Positions 54,966 through 64,000 are shown, counted from the first letter of the stretch. The stretch is DNA of 64,000 nucleotides from Extibacter muris (GCF_004345005.1 NZ_SMMX01000002.1:1-64000); one strand, 5' to 3'. Numbers and translations are program-made. Notes: a model not told the origin generated them from the letters alone.

Positions 54966-55223
54966 GACACAACCAAAGCACTTCCATCAGCCAATAGTGT
55001 TACACAGTCACCCTCGCCCGTGCCAGTAAAGTAGATAGCCGATGAGGAGGTAGGGGACAGATGCGAAGGTGTAAGCGGGAGGGACGGAGAATCCTCACCA
55101 GATTCCTTGGTTTGTGGGATGAGAGCCGCTATCGGCGAACATTCCACAAGCTTAGGAATCTGTGTGATAGTCGCAGTTCCCGGACGCATCGCAGCAGATG
55201 CCCCCTACCTCCCCATCGGCGTC
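54966..55223 (-). repeat. Structured dispersed element, copy C
   Basis: It has the same order of conserved blocks as copy B: GACACAACCAAAGCACTTCC, AGTAAAGTAGATAGC, stem 55038-55064 with 55194-55220, inner CAGATTCC/GGAATCTG stem and CCGCTATCGG hairpin. It differs at scattered sites, several of which are matched on the opposite stem arm. It ends nine bases before the aminotransferase stop codon. Confidence 0.8.
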
Positions 55224-55231
55224 TACATTAC

Positions 55232-56329
55232 TTACCCCCCCAAATAATCTCGAAGGCAGGCCATCAGCCTGTCGTTGTCTTCCGGATGCATGATGCAGAA
55301 ACGGATATATTCCCCGTCCAGGCTCCGGAAGGAGGAGCAGTCGCGTATCATGAGGCCCTGACGGATCGCATGCTCGAACACGCCAGAAGAAGTGAGCCCT
55401 TCCCGGAGGAGTCTGACAAGGATGAAGTTGGCATACGGGCGGAAGGCCTTCACGTCCTTCCAAGTACTGAGCTCGCCGAACAGACGGGTACGTTCGGAAT
55501 CTATCAGGTTCCAAGTCTTTCGGATATACGTGTCATCTTCAAGCATGAGCCCGCCGGCAAAGGCGCCGATGCTGCTTAAGCTCCACGGATTCTGATGCCG
55601 GTGCAGGACATCGAGGAACGCCCTGCTGCTCGTGATACCGTATCCGAAACGAAGGCCGGGGGCTGCAAAATATTTGGACACCCCGCGGATGACCATAAAG
55701 TTGTCGTACTTCGGTACGAGCCCGATAGCGGTGATGGCTCCCGGATCCGGAGCAAACTCGGCATATGTCTCGTCTATCATGACGAATATGCCTTTCTCCC
55801 TGCAGAACCGGAGGATCTCTTCAAGCTGCGTCCAGGCAAGCGCCGAGGAGGTAGGGTTGTTCGGATTGCAGATGACAAGCAGTCCGGTATCCGGGGCAAG
55901 GGCGGCCAGAAGTTCCGGCACGCCGAGGGCAAAGTCCTTTTCTTCCCGCAGATTGTAATATTCCAACGAACCGCCGACGAGAGAGAGCTCCCTGGCATAT
56001 TCAGAATAGGTTGGGCCGATGACGAGCGCTTTTTCCGGGCGCAGCCCGCTGATGAGAAGAGAAATCAGCTCGGTAGAACCGTTCCCGACTACGATGTGCT
56101 CCGGGTCTGCATGACAATACGCTCCTATCGTTTCCTTGAGCTTGGTGTAGTTACGGTCGGGATACCGGGTGATCACATCCAGGTGGGATGCAAGCTGCGC
56201 CTTCACATGTTCAGAGAGGCCGAGCGGATTGACGTTAGCGCCGAAACTCACGATATCCTCCTGCTGGATGTGGTAGTACTGTGAGATCTGTTCGATGTCA
56301 CTTCCGTGAAATTCTGGTTTTTTATCCAT
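55232..56329 (-). CDS. HisC/CobD-like PLP aminotransferase
   Basis: The 365-residue class I/II fold enzyme has NVNPLGLSEHVK near 32-43, GNGSTELISLLI near 82-93, CNPNNPTS near 154-161, DETYAEF near 186 and PLP-lysine Lys219 in GVSKYFAAPGLRFGYG. It is close to histidinol-phosphate aminotransferases and to threonine-phosphate decarboxylase CobD. No his or cob genes are nearby, so the substrate is open. It is transcribed toward the repeat element. Confidence 0.82.
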   Translation of the reverse strand: MDKKPEFHGSDIEQISQYYHIQQEDIVSFGANVNPLGLSEHVKAQLASHLDVITRYPDRNYTKLKETIGAYCHADPEHIVVGNGSTELISLLISGLRPEKALVIGPTYSEYARELSLVGGSLEYYNLREEKDFALGVPELLAALAPDTGLLVICNPNNPTSSALAWTQLEEILRFCREKGIFVMIDETYAEFAPDPGAITAIGLVPKYDNFMVIRGVSKYFAAPGLRFGYGITSSRAFLDVLHRHQNPWSLSSIGAFAGGLMLEDDTYIRKTWNLIDSERTRLFGELSTWKDVKAFRPYANFILVRLLREGLTSSGVFEHAIRQGLMIRDCSSFRSLDGEYIRFCIMHPEDNDRLMACLRDYLGG

Positions 56330-56430
56330 ATCTATACTTCCTGTCTACATATTTTCAAGATTTTGTATCTACAGCATTGCCATCTCAGCCAGAACAATGC
56401 TATAATTCATTATAGTATGTTTTTAGAAAA

Positions 56431-59400
56431 ATGCAACGAAAGAAGCAGGTGGCAGGCTTGAAAAACAAAATTCAGAAATTTTCTAAGGGCGACTTCCATA
56501 ATGCACATCCTGATGTTCTCTTTCAGGAAACCAATCTCGTAATGATTATCGGGGAAGGTGAAGTATACAGGGGAAGTTTTTCTGTGAAAAGCCAGACAGA
56601 GGGGAATATACGGGGGTTGATATACCCGTCTTCTTTTCGTGTTCATTTTAAAGACCAGGGATTTGACGGGAATCCTGCAAGAGTAGAATTTACTTATGAC
56701 GGCAGAGGATTACGTCCCGGGCATGTGGAAGAAGGCAAGTTTACGGTTGTCTGCAACGGGGGAGAGTACGAACTATCCTTTACCGCTATTATTGAGAAGC
56801 CGTATGTGATGACTTCTTACGGAAAAGTACAGAGCACAGATGATTTCGGAAAACTGGCAATCAAAGATTATTCGGAGGCAGGACGTCTGTTCCGCTCCAG
56901 AGAATTCTATGAAATATTAAAATATGAGAACGAGAGGATCTTCTATCTGTATGACAATATGAGGAAATGGTCCCTCGGGGAGCAGGCGATGGAGGAATTC
57001 CTCGTCGGCATCAAACAGAAGGAATGCATCTTCCTCACCCTTCCCGGAGAAGGCATGCTGTTCGAGGATATCGAAGAGTCCACAAAAGGCACGCTTACGC
57101 TCATGAAGAACACGTGGGGGTTCATGCCGATCAAGGTGGAGGCGGAGGGGAGGTTCATCAAAGTGCTCCGCTCGGAACTCAGTACGGAAGACTTCGTCGG
57201 CAATACGTATGAGGTAGAATATCTCGTAAGACCAGAGCATCTGCACGGCGGGAGGAACTTCGGCGCCTTGAAGTTCATCACGCCGTATGAGACGCTCATA
57301 TACGAGATCGAAGTGCTGCAGAACCAGGATTACGACGAAGACCACCGTATGAAAGAACTGCTGGAGGCCCAGATCTTGAAGGGATATGTCGGTTATGTGG
57401 CCGGAAGGGTGGAGCTGAACAACTGGGTGGAAAGCGCGATCGAGAAGATGACGGCACTGCGAAAGATGGATCCGCAGAGCGAGACGCTGCAGCTTCTGCA
57501 GGCTCATATATATGTGATCGGCAGCAAGACGGAAGAGGCGAAATGGATACTTGAAAACTATAATTACAACCGGTTCGCCATAGGGAAAGATCCGGTGACG
57601 AACTGCTACTATCTCTATCTTACCGCACTCATCAGAGGCAAAGGAAATCATGTAGACAGGGTCCTCGACGAAATAGGAAAGACCTATATGCGGCATCAGG
57701 ACTCCTGGCCGCTTCTCAGCATGCTGATCAACCTGGATCCCAGGTACCGCAATCCATATAAACGGATTGAAGTGCTGGAACAGCAGTTCGGCTTTGAAAT
57801 TCACGAAGTGCTCTTTTATCTGGCGGCATACGAGTGCTATAAGGAGAAGCCGACACTGTTGAAAAAGCTTGGCAAATTCGAGATACAGGTGCTCAACTTC
57901 GCGTCAAAATACAGATTGATGACGAAAGAGCTGGCCCTGTATGTCGCCAATTTTGCGAGCCAGCAGAAGAATTACAGCGATGCCTTGTTCCGCATTCTGG
58001 AACGAATCTACAAGATGTACAGCGAGACCATGATATTAAATACAATCTGCACGCTGCTGATCAAGGGCAACAAGAGCCAGCAGCGTTATTTCGAGTGGTA
58101 TAAGCGGGCGGTTGACGCAGAGCTCAAGATAGCGCAGCTGTATGAATACTATATGGTGACGATAGAGGAGGAGCGGGTAAGAGGCCCTCTGCCGAAGTCT
58201 ATCTTCCTGTACTTTATGCATGGCAATACGCTCGATTATAAAAAGGCGGCATTTCTGTATGCTAACCTGATTACTTATGAAGAAGAAGGGAGCGACCTGT
58301 ATCTGAGCTACAGGGAGCAGATGGTCGCATTTACGTGGGACCAGCTGGAGAGGCGCCACATCACAGAGCCGCTGAAGATCCTGTACAAAAGATTCCTGAG
58401 GGAAGATGAGATGACCGCAGAACGGATGGAAGCACTGCATGATATCTGCTTTGCCTATGAAATCACGACAAAGGTGCGCAATATGAACTGCGTGCTGGTC
58501 ATAGAGAAGGACGGCAATGTCCGGCAGAGGATCCCTTACGATGAGGAGGATGGCGCCGTCATCTTCCTGTATGATAAGGAGTCAAGAGTCGTGTGGGAGT
58601 CTCTGGAAGGAAGGCATTATACAGACTCTATCGCGTACGAGACGAAACGGCTGTTCTATGAGCCGCGTTTTCTCGACATGTATAAAAAGTACGCTGCCCA
58701 TGCGGGCATATGGAAGCATGAGGAGAAGAAGCAGGAGGCGACTTTTGATAATATCAGGCAGATGGGTATGGATGCGTTTGATGAAAAAGACATCTTCCGG
58801 CTCTGCAGCAAAAGGATAAGGGAGGATAACTATGAGGAGGATGAATTCTTAAGCCACCTCTGCTTTGAGCTGTTTAAAAAGGAACAATATGACAAAGTTA
58901 CGCTCATGTATCTTGCCAATTATTACTGCGGGGCTACGTCCGATATGAAAAAGCTCTGGAAGGTGCTGAAAGATTATGGGATTCCGGCCAATAAGGTGGG
59001 CGAACGCATCATAACCCAGATGGTCTTTTCTGAGGACCTGTTCAGGGAGGAGGATATATTTGAAGACTATTATCTCTCTGACAGCGTGTATTTCCGGCTA
59101 AAGCAGGCATATCTCGCCTACGTCTCCAGAGAATACATTCTGCGGGGACGGGAGACCGGCAGAATCGTGTTCGACATCATCATACATGAGTGTGAGAAGA
59201 AAGAGGAGCTGCCGGACATCTGCAAGTTAGCGCTGCTGAAATACTTTTCCGCACAGGATTATACGGCGGGCGAGGAGCCGGTACTACACGGAGTGCTCAG
59301 GGAAATGTGCGAGAAGCAGCTAGTGTTCCCCTGCTACCTGAATTATAAGGAATCCTGGCTGAGGGAGAACCAGCTTTATGACAAAGTCATGATCGAGTAC

Positions 59401-59751
59401 CAGGCCAGGCCGGGAAGCCGGGTAGAACTCCACTATAAGATGAAACGGGGGAGAAAAGAAGAGCTTGGCTATCGGATGGAAGTGATGACGCCTGCATATG
59501 AAAATATCTATGTCAAGCAGTTTATCCTGTATACGGACGAGAGCATCAGCTATTATTTCAAAGAGACAGCCGGGAGACGGAGCGTCACGACAGAGAAAGA
59601 GACGCTGGCCAATGACAGGGAAGCTTCCGGCACAGGAAAGTTCGGCAGGCTGAATGCGATGGCTGCCATGAGTCCTGCGAGCAAGAAGAAGGCGATGCTC
59701 CTGTATAAGGAGGAAGAGATTATGGCGGAAGAAATATATAAGATATATTAG
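56431..59751 (+). CDS. DUF5717-type large protein, function unknown
   Basis: The 1106-residue protein lacks a signal peptide and membrane spans. The first 300 residues are beta-rich, with two similar modules (IGEGEVYRGSFSVKSQTEGN; EGMLFEDIEESTKGTL), like chaperone or immunoglobulin-type folds. Residues 300-1000 are helical repeats resembling TPR/HEAT. I recognise it as DUF5717, a family seen mostly in Lachnospiraceae. The start may be ATG 56431 or TTG 56458. It is the first of three adjacent genes of one operon with a DUF5716 protein and a TPR protein. Confidence 0.7.
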   Translation: MQRKKQVAGLKNKIQKFSKGDFHNAHPDVLFQETNLVMIIGEGEVYRGSFSVKSQTEGNIRGLIYPSSFRVHFKDQGFDGNPARVEFTYDGRGLRPGHVEEGKFTVVCNGGEYELSFTAIIEKPYVMTSYGKVQSTDDFGKLAIKDYSEAGRLFRSREFYEILKYENERIFYLYDNMRKWSLGEQAMEEFLVGIKQKECIFLTLPGEGMLFEDIEESTKGTLTLMKNTWGFMPIKVEAEGRFIKVLRSELSTEDFVGNTYEVEYLVRPEHLHGGRNFGALKFITPYETLIYEIEVLQNQDYDEDHRMKELLEAQILKGYVGYVAGRVELNNWVESAIEKMTALRKMDPQSETLQLLQAHIYVIGSKTEEAKWILENYNYNRFAIGKDPVTNCYYLYLTALIRGKGNHVDRVLDEIGKTYMRHQDSWPLLSMLINLDPRYRNPYKRIEVLEQQFGFEIHEVLFYLAAYECYKEKPTLLKKLGKFEIQVLNFASKYRLMTKELALYVANFASQQKNYSDALFRILERIYKMYSETMILNTICTLLIKGNKSQQRYFEWYKRAVDAELKIAQLYEYYMVTIEEERVRGPLPKSIFLYFMHGNTLDYKKAAFLYANLITYEEEGSDLYLSYREQMVAFTWDQLERRHITEPLKILYKRFLREDEMTAERMEALHDICFAYEITTKVRNMNCVLVIEKDGNVRQRIPYDEEDGAVIFLYDKESRVVWESLEGRHYTDSIAYETKRLFYEPRFLDMYKKYAAHAGIWKHEEKKQEATFDNIRQMGMDAFDEKDIFRLCSKRIREDNYEEDEFLSHLCFELFKKEQYDKVTLMYLANYYCGATSDMKKLWKVLKDYGIPANKVGERIITQMVFSEDLFREEDIFEDYYLSDSVYFRLKQAYLAYVSREYILRGRETGRIVFDIIIHECEKKEELPDICKLALLKYFSAQDYTAGEEPVLHGVLREMCEKQLVFPCYLNYKESWLRENQLYDKVMIEYQARPGSRVELHYKMKRGRKEELGYRMEVMTPAYENIYVKQFILYTDESISYYFKETAGRRSVTTEKETLANDREASGTGKFGRLNAMAAMSPASKKKAMLLYKEEEIMAEEIYKIY

Positions 59752-59768
59752 GAGAGGAGGAGATGGTA

Positions 59769-61052
59769 ATGAATAAGGGGAGCATGCTCGGCTATGATCT
59801 GAACGAGAAGAGCTGTCAGATAAGTTATTATGATGAGACAAAAGACGAACCGGTGACATTGGAAGTCGCGGTGGACAATTACCAGATTCCTCTGATGCTT
59901 GGTTATTTCAGGGACCGGTGGGTGTATGGGAAAGAGGCAAAGAGGCTGGCGACCGTCAACGAGGGATGCACGGTCTCAGATCTCTTTAACCGGGCCGTCA
60001 GGCAGGAGAAGGTGAGGGTAGGGGCCAAGACGCATGATGCGGTATGGCTGCTTGCTAAGTTCATCAGCCTGTCTCTTGAAGAATTCGATGAGATAACGTA
60101 TATCACCTTTTCTGTACCGGAGAATAACATCGACATGACGAAGATGCTGAAAGGTATCGGCAGACATCTCGGCATCGAGAAGGATCATATATGCGTCCAG
60201 GACTATAAGGAGAGCTTCTGCCAGTATATGTTCTATCAGCCAAAGGAGCTGTGGCAGTACGAATCGGCCTTGTTTTACTGCGACGCGCAGGAAATCAAGG
60301 CGTATATGCTGCGCCGGCTGAACACGGTGTCCAGCCGGGGGAACGAGAAGTTCGTCACGGTGGACGAAGTGGCGAGCGCCCGGATGAAAGAGCTGGAAGC
60401 CATCTATCCGGTACTGAATGTGGACAAGGCAAAAGACGCGGACGGCAGGTTCAAGACGTTCATACAGAGCGTGTTCGAGAAAAAGGTCGTCTCTTCCGTG
60501 TACCTGACAGGGGAAGGGTTCGAGAACAACTGGTATCCGAATTCTCTGAAAGTGCTGTGCAACGGCAGGAGAGCGTTTCTGGGAAACAACCTGTACAGCA
60601 AGGGCGCATGCTATACTTCGATTCGCAAATGCCGCGATTATGATGAAGGGCCCGTCTATCTGGACGAGACGAAGATGACCGAGCAGATATGCCTGCGTAT
60701 GCGGGTGAACGGACAGGAAGGATGGCATCCTATCGTGTCATGGGGGACGCACTGGTATGAAGCGGACGGACAGTGGGAAGTGATACTGGAAGATACGTCG
60801 GACGTCGAGGTTCATATCGAGTCGCTTGCCGCAGGCGACCTTAAGGTAGAGACCGTGCAGCTGGAAGGGCTTCCGGACAGGAAAGACTATTCCCTGCGTC
60901 TTCTGATAGAGACGATGTTTCTGGATGAGAGGACGTGCAGGCTCAAATTCAAGGATATCGGATTCGGCGAATTCTATCCGCCTACAGGCTTCCAGGTAGA
61001 GAAGGAGATACATTTAGGAGGAATCAATGGGCAGTTTAATTCTATGTCATAA
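59769..61052 (+). CDS. DUF5716-type Hsp70/actin-like protein
   Basis: The protein of about 427 residues starts MNKGSMLGYDLNEKSCQISY, where GYDLNEKSCQI resembles the phosphate-1 loop of actin/Hsp70-fold ATPases, and YGKEAKRLA near 57 resembles the GxxAKR of DnaK. An Hsp70-like second half is suggested by SSVYLTGEGFENNWYP near 240. The C-terminal 100 residues are beta-rich, as in a substrate domain. The ATG at 59769 has GGAGG eight bases upstream; 59763 is too close. It overlaps the TPR gene by 26 bases. Confidence 0.7.
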   Translation: MNKGSMLGYDLNEKSCQISYYDETKDEPVTLEVAVDNYQIPLMLGYFRDRWVYGKEAKRLATVNEGCTVSDLFNRAVRQEKVRVGAKTHDAVWLLAKFISLSLEEFDEITYITFSVPENNIDMTKMLKGIGRHLGIEKDHICVQDYKESFCQYMFYQPKELWQYESALFYCDAQEIKAYMLRRLNTVSSRGNEKFVTVDEVASARMKELEAIYPVLNVDKAKDADGRFKTFIQSVFEKKVVSSVYLTGEGFENNWYPNSLKVLCNGRRAFLGNNLYSKGACYTSIRKCRDYDEGPVYLDETKMTEQICLRMRVNGQEGWHPIVSWGTHWYEADGQWEVILEDTSDVEVHIESLAAGDLKVETVQLEGLPDRKDYSLRLLIETMFLDERTCRLKFKDIGFGEFYPPTGFQVEKEIHLGGINGQFNSMS

Positions 61053-61809
61053 TAAAAAAGCAAAACGGCCGTATGAGATTACGAGAATCCATGTCCGCAT
61101 ATATACGATAGAAGAGCTGTGCTACTACATCTGCAATAACCTCTACCTGATAGACTATACGATAATGAATACTCAGCTCTGCGACTGGATCGAGCAGGAG
61201 CTTGAACTGAAGAAGCTGGCAGAAAGGCTCCGCCAGGAGATCACGCAGAACTGCTCGGTGGAACAGTTCGTGCTGACGATACTGAAGCAATCCACGATAT
61301 ACTCCCAGTCCGACATCAACAAGATACAGAGTATTCTGGAGCACCTGCAGAACCAGAACGAGGTGGAGCGGGAGAAGTACAAGGCGGACAGCCTGCTCAA
61401 GAGCGGGGAATATGCCTCTGCAATCCTCGTGTACCAGGCCATCGTAAGCAAGGAGTGGGACGACTCGCTGGACAAGGCCTTTTATGGCCGTGTCTACGGC
61501 TGCCTTGGCACGGCATACGGCCGCCTGTTCTTATATGAGGAAGCGGTGAAGATGTACCAGGAGGCATACCGTCTGTGCGAGGAGCCGCAGATGCTGAAGG
61601 CCTATATCTACAGCTGCTACAGAGGGATGCCGGATGAACAGTTCGTGAAGATGATGTCAGGCAATCCTGCGTATCTAAGCACGGCTTCTCTGCTGAAAGA
61701 GGACGTCAAGAGAATACGCAGGGAGATTAATATGGAGATAAGCATAGAACAGCTGGACCAGTGGAAAAAAGAATACCGCAGGATTGACAAGAATAATGGG
61801 ATGTGCTAA
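61027..61809 (+). CDS. TPR-containing protein of the DUF5716/5717 operon
   Basis: The 260-residue helical protein has at least two TPR-like units (LLKSGEYASAILVYQAIVSK near 123-142; GTAYGRLFLYEEAVKMYQEA near 160-179) and a charged tail. AGGAGG precedes the ATG. Its start overlaps the end of the DUF5716 gene by 26 bases, implying coupled translation. The N-terminal half (RIYTIEELCYYICNNLYLID) is conserved in Lachnospiraceae operons of this type, as far as I recall. It may be a co-factor of the Hsp70-like protein, by inference. Confidence 0.7.
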   Translation: MGSLILCHNKKAKRPYEITRIHVRIYTIEELCYYICNNLYLIDYTIMNTQLCDWIEQELELKKLAERLRQEITQNCSVEQFVLTILKQSTIYSQSDINKIQSILEHLQNQNEVEREKYKADSLLKSGEYASAILVYQAIVSKEWDDSLDKAFYGRVYGCLGTAYGRLFLYEEAVKMYQEAYRLCEEPQMLKAYIYSCYRGMPDEQFVKMMSGNPAYLSTASLLKEDVKRIRREINMEISIEQLDQWKKEYRRIDKNNGMC

Positions 61810-61913
61810 TATAACAGAGCGATTTAGTGTGGTAAAGTAATCAACTGATGAACTGGTAACACAGTACAGCGGATGAAACGCCGCATAATATTGCAGATGA
61901 GGAGGAAGCATTT

Positions 61914-62774
61914 ATGAAAAGAAGATTAGCGTTATTATTAGTTCTTGTAATGGTTGCAGGAATGGCGGCAGCAGGATGCGGAAATAAAGAAGAGAAATCG
62001 GACGCTAAGGCAGACAGCACTAAAGAAGAGAAGGCAGACAATGGCGACGATACGTTTGTGGTGGGATTTGACGCCGCGTTCCCGCCGTACGGATACAAAG
62101 ATGACAACGGAGAATATGTGGGCTTTGACCTTGACCTTGCACAGGAAGTGTGTGACAGAAACGGATGGGAGCTGAAAAAGCAGCCGATAGACTGGGATTC
62201 AAAGGATATGGAGCTCAGTTCCGGGACAATCGACTGTATCTGGAACGGATTTACGATGAATGGTAGAGAAGACAAGTATACGTGGTCAGAGCCATATGTC
62301 GATAACAGCCAGGTGATTGTCGTCCCTGAGGATTCCGACATTAAGGAATTCAAAGACCTGGCAGGCAAGATGGTAGAAGTGCAGGCCGATTCTTCCGCAT
62401 TACATACGCTTGAGAGCGACGACGTAGAAGAAGGCGGACAGGCGGAGCTGGCAGCTACGTTCGGAGCATTGAACCAGGTGGCGGACTATAACACAGCGTT
62501 CATGGATCTGGAGTCAGGAGCATGCGAGGCGATTGCGATGGATGTCGGTGTAGCCAATTATCAGATTGACAGCAGAGGCGGAGGATTCCGGCTGCTGGAT
62601 GAAAAGCTGTCGACAGAACAGTACGGCATAGGGTTTAAAAAAGGAAATGAAGAGCTTCGTGATACGGTTCAGAAGACGCTGGATGAGATGGCAGAAGACG
62701 GGACATTGGACAAGATAGTTGAGAAATGGGCTGATGGCGGCATCAGCGCGGATGCGGTCTGCCTCGGCAAATAA
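61914..62774 (+). CDS. Amino-acid ABC transporter substrate-binding lipoprotein
   Basis: The 286-residue protein has a lipoprotein signal (lipobox MAAAGC, Cys22), an acidic linker, then a type 2 periplasmic-binding fold: FVVGFDAAFPPYGYKDDNGE, FDLDLAQEVCDRNGW, GTIDCIWNGFTMNGRE. This SBP_bac_3 family binds polar amino acids or opines. AGGAGG precedes the ATG. The permease and ATPase follow, separated by a hairpin. Confidence 0.92.
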   Translation: MKRRLALLLVLVMVAGMAAAGCGNKEEKSDAKADSTKEEKADNGDDTFVVGFDAAFPPYGYKDDNGEYVGFDLDLAQEVCDRNGWELKKQPIDWDSKDMELSSGTIDCIWNGFTMNGREDKYTWSEPYVDNSQVIVVPEDSDIKEFKDLAGKMVEVQADSSALHTLESDDVEEGGQAELAATFGALNQVADYNTAFMDLESGACEAIAMDVGVANYQIDSRGGGFRLLDEKLSTEQYGIGFKKGNEELRDTVQKTLDEMAEDGTLDKIVEKWADGGISADAVCLGK

Positions 62775-62803
62775 GTCCAGACAGGGATTGATAGCACATG
62801 ACA

Positions 62804-62830
62804 GGGGCCCGGCCGGACAGGCCGGGTCCC
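62804..62830 (+). terminator. Hairpin between binding protein and permease genes
   Basis: GGGGCCCGGCC and GGCCGGGTCCC pair over 11 positions around GGACA, without a long T run. It is a likely partial terminator or RNA stabiliser that lets the binding protein exceed the permease. Confidence 0.65.
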
Positions 62831-62883
62831 TTGCAGTCTGAGAGAAGATATGGATTAAGAAATGTGATTCGGAGGAAGATTAG

Positions 62884-63534
62884 ATGAATGTGGCAATGAT
62901 TGTAAAACAGCTGGCCGGAGGTATGGTCGTATCGATAGAGATATTTGCGGCGACGCTGATTTTTTCTCTGCCGCTCGGATTAATCGTGGCATTTGGAAGG
63001 ATGTCCAGGATCAAGCCCGTGCAGTGGGTTACAAAGCTGTACATTTCAGTGATGCGGGGGACGCCGCTCATGCTTCAGCTGATGGTCGTCTATTACGGTC
63101 CCTATTATCTGTTCGGGCTTCGCATATCGGCCACATACCGGCTGACGGCAGTTCTGATCGGGTTTGCGATAAACTACGCCGCATATTTTGCGGAGATATA
63201 CAGAGGAGGCATCGAGTCCATATCGGCAGGGCAGTATGAGGCCGCGCGCGTACTTGGCTATACGAGGCCCCAGACCTTTTTCCGTATCATATTGCCTCAG
63301 GTGATGAAGCGGATACTCCCGTCAGTTACGAATGAGGTGATAACGCTCGTAAAGGATACGTCCCTGGCTTTTGTCGTGGCGGTTCCTGAGATGTTCACGA
63401 CCGCCAAACAGATCGCGGCGGCCCAGACCTCCATGACAGCCTTCGTGGCGGCCGGCATCTTCTATTATGTGTTCAACCTGATCGTGGCAGTGGTGATGGA
63501 AGCGATTGAAAATAAGATGAGTTATTACCGGTAG
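62884..63534 (+). CDS. Polar amino-acid ABC transporter permease
   Basis: The 216-residue protein has about five membrane spans, RGTPLMLQLMVVYYG near 58-72, and the inner-membrane EAA-type loop EIYRGGIESISAGQYEAARV near 104-123 with GYTRPQTFFRIILPQ. It belongs to the HisM/GlnP family. GGAGG precedes the ATG. The ATPase gene starts 11 bases after its stop. Confidence 0.93.
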   Translation: MNVAMIVKQLAGGMVVSIEIFAATLIFSLPLGLIVAFGRMSRIKPVQWVTKLYISVMRGTPLMLQLMVVYYGPYYLFGLRISATYRLTAVLIGFAINYAAYFAEIYRGGIESISAGQYEAARVLGYTRPQTFFRIILPQVMKRILPSVTNEVITLVKDTSLAFVVAVPEMFTTAKQIAAAQTSMTAFVAAGIFYYVFNLIVAVVMEAIENKMSYYR

Positions 63535-63545
63535 GAGGATATGGC

Positions 63546-64000
63546 ATGAGTCTGTTGGAGATGAAAAATATTAAGAAAAGCTTTGGAGATACGGAAGTGC
63601 TGAAAGACATATCGCTCACCGTAGATACAGGAGAGGTGCTCGGCATCATCGGCCCTTCCGGTTCCGGGAAATCCACGCTCCTTCGGTGCGCCACGAACCT
63701 GGAGACGCCTGATTCGGGAGAGATACGCTATGCAGGCACGTTCGGCCTCGTATTCCAGAACTTCAACCTGTTTCCGCATTATACTGTCCTGAAAAATATC
63801 ATAGACGCACCGCTGAAGGTGCAGAAAAGAAAAAAAGAAGAAGTCGTCACAGAAGCGAGGAAGCTGCTTGGGAAGATGGGGCTGGAGGGCAGAGAGGATG
63901 CCTATCCTTACCAGCTTTCCGGCGGACAGCAGCAGAGGGTGTCCATTGCAAGGGCGCTGGCCATGAACCCGGATATCCTGTTTTTTGATGAGCCTACTTC
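63546..64000 (+). CDS. Polar amino-acid ABC transporter ATP-binding protein (cut by window end)
   Basis: The open frame starts MSLLEMKNIKKSFGDTEVLK after GTAGGAGG and runs off the window. It has Walker A GPSGSGKSTLLRC near residue 37, Q-loop FGLVFQNFNLFPHYTV near 70, signature LSGGQQQRVSIARAL near 123 and the start of Walker B DILFFDEPTS. It energises the importer formed with the two preceding genes. The sensor part and C-terminus lie outside. Confidence 0.92.
   Translation, partial: MSLLEMKNIKKSFGDTEVLKDISLTVDTGEVLGIIGPSGSGKSTLLRCATNLETPDSGEIRYAGTFGLVFQNFNLFPHYTVLKNIIDAPLKVQKRKKEEVVTEARKLLGKMGLEGREDAYPYQLSGGQQQRVSIARALAMNPDILFFDEPT

Noticed and set aside
1-64000. CRISPR array, tRNA or rRNA genes
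   Set aside because: No regularly spaced direct repeats, cloverleaf-type sequences with the TTCGA loop, or rRNA blocks were seen on either strand.

Overview
The window looks like a chromosome segment of a Gram-positive anaerobe of the Lachnospiraceae (Clostridium cluster XIVa) type. Reasons: AGGAGG-type ribosome sites throughout; a clostridial glycine riboswitch and split glycine decarboxylase (P1/P2); stand-alone formate-THF ligase and FchA cyclohydrolase; a BceRSAB-type peptide-resistance module; and DUF5716/DUF5717 proteins, which I know mainly from this family. The species cannot be fixed from the sequence alone. No tRNA, rRNA or CRISPR array was seen.

Layout. 1-8.6 kb is an AT-rich, mobile-element-bounded accessory stretch: a partial IS110 transposase, a LysE exporter, a PLP-enzyme gene cut by a decayed IS66 element, then a reverse-strand SdpR-SdpI-DUF1648-ABC exporter-GntR cluster, ended by an IS200 scar. 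8.8-14.0 kb is a two-component system with an ABC/FtsX exporter. 14.05-24.95 kb is a riboswitch-controlled operon (gcvT-gcvH-gcvPA-gcvPB-lplA-lpd-fhs-fchA-folD-FNT) that can turn glycine into CO2, NH3, reducing equivalents, ATP and formate, with a formate-channel gene at its end. 25-29 kb holds a TetR gene and a likely target operon with the same operator, a tRNA-dihydrouridine synthase and a prepilin peptidase. 29.2-33.1 kb is a run of three decayed genes (surface repeat protein, GGDEF sensor, GntR regulator). 33.4-35.8 kb has an intact GntR regulator and a MATE exporter. 35.9-40.9 kb is the housekeeping run pyrH-frr-uppS-cdsA-dxr-rseP. 41-44.8 kb holds repeats, a SpoIID-like peptidoglycan-binding protein and a transglutaminase. 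45.1-49.4 kb is carAB. 49.6-54.1 kb is BceRSAB with a recognisable BceR operator. 54.2-56.3 kb has a repeat locus, a cupin and a PLP aminotransferase. 56.4-61.8 kb is a three-gene operon of unknown function (DUF5717, Hsp70/actin-like DUF5716, TPR protein). 61.9-64 kb is a polar amino-acid ABC importer cut by the window end.

The most unusual signal is a dispersed non-coding element seen in three copies (41217-41460 inverted, 41581-41840, 54966-55223). Its outer and inner stems keep pairing although their sequences differ between copies, which indicates a conserved folded RNA or hairpin DNA. Other regulatory links read from the DNA are a shared ArsR-type palindrome before sdpR and the ABC gene, twin TetR palindromes, and a TTACA-N4-TGTAA site before bceA.
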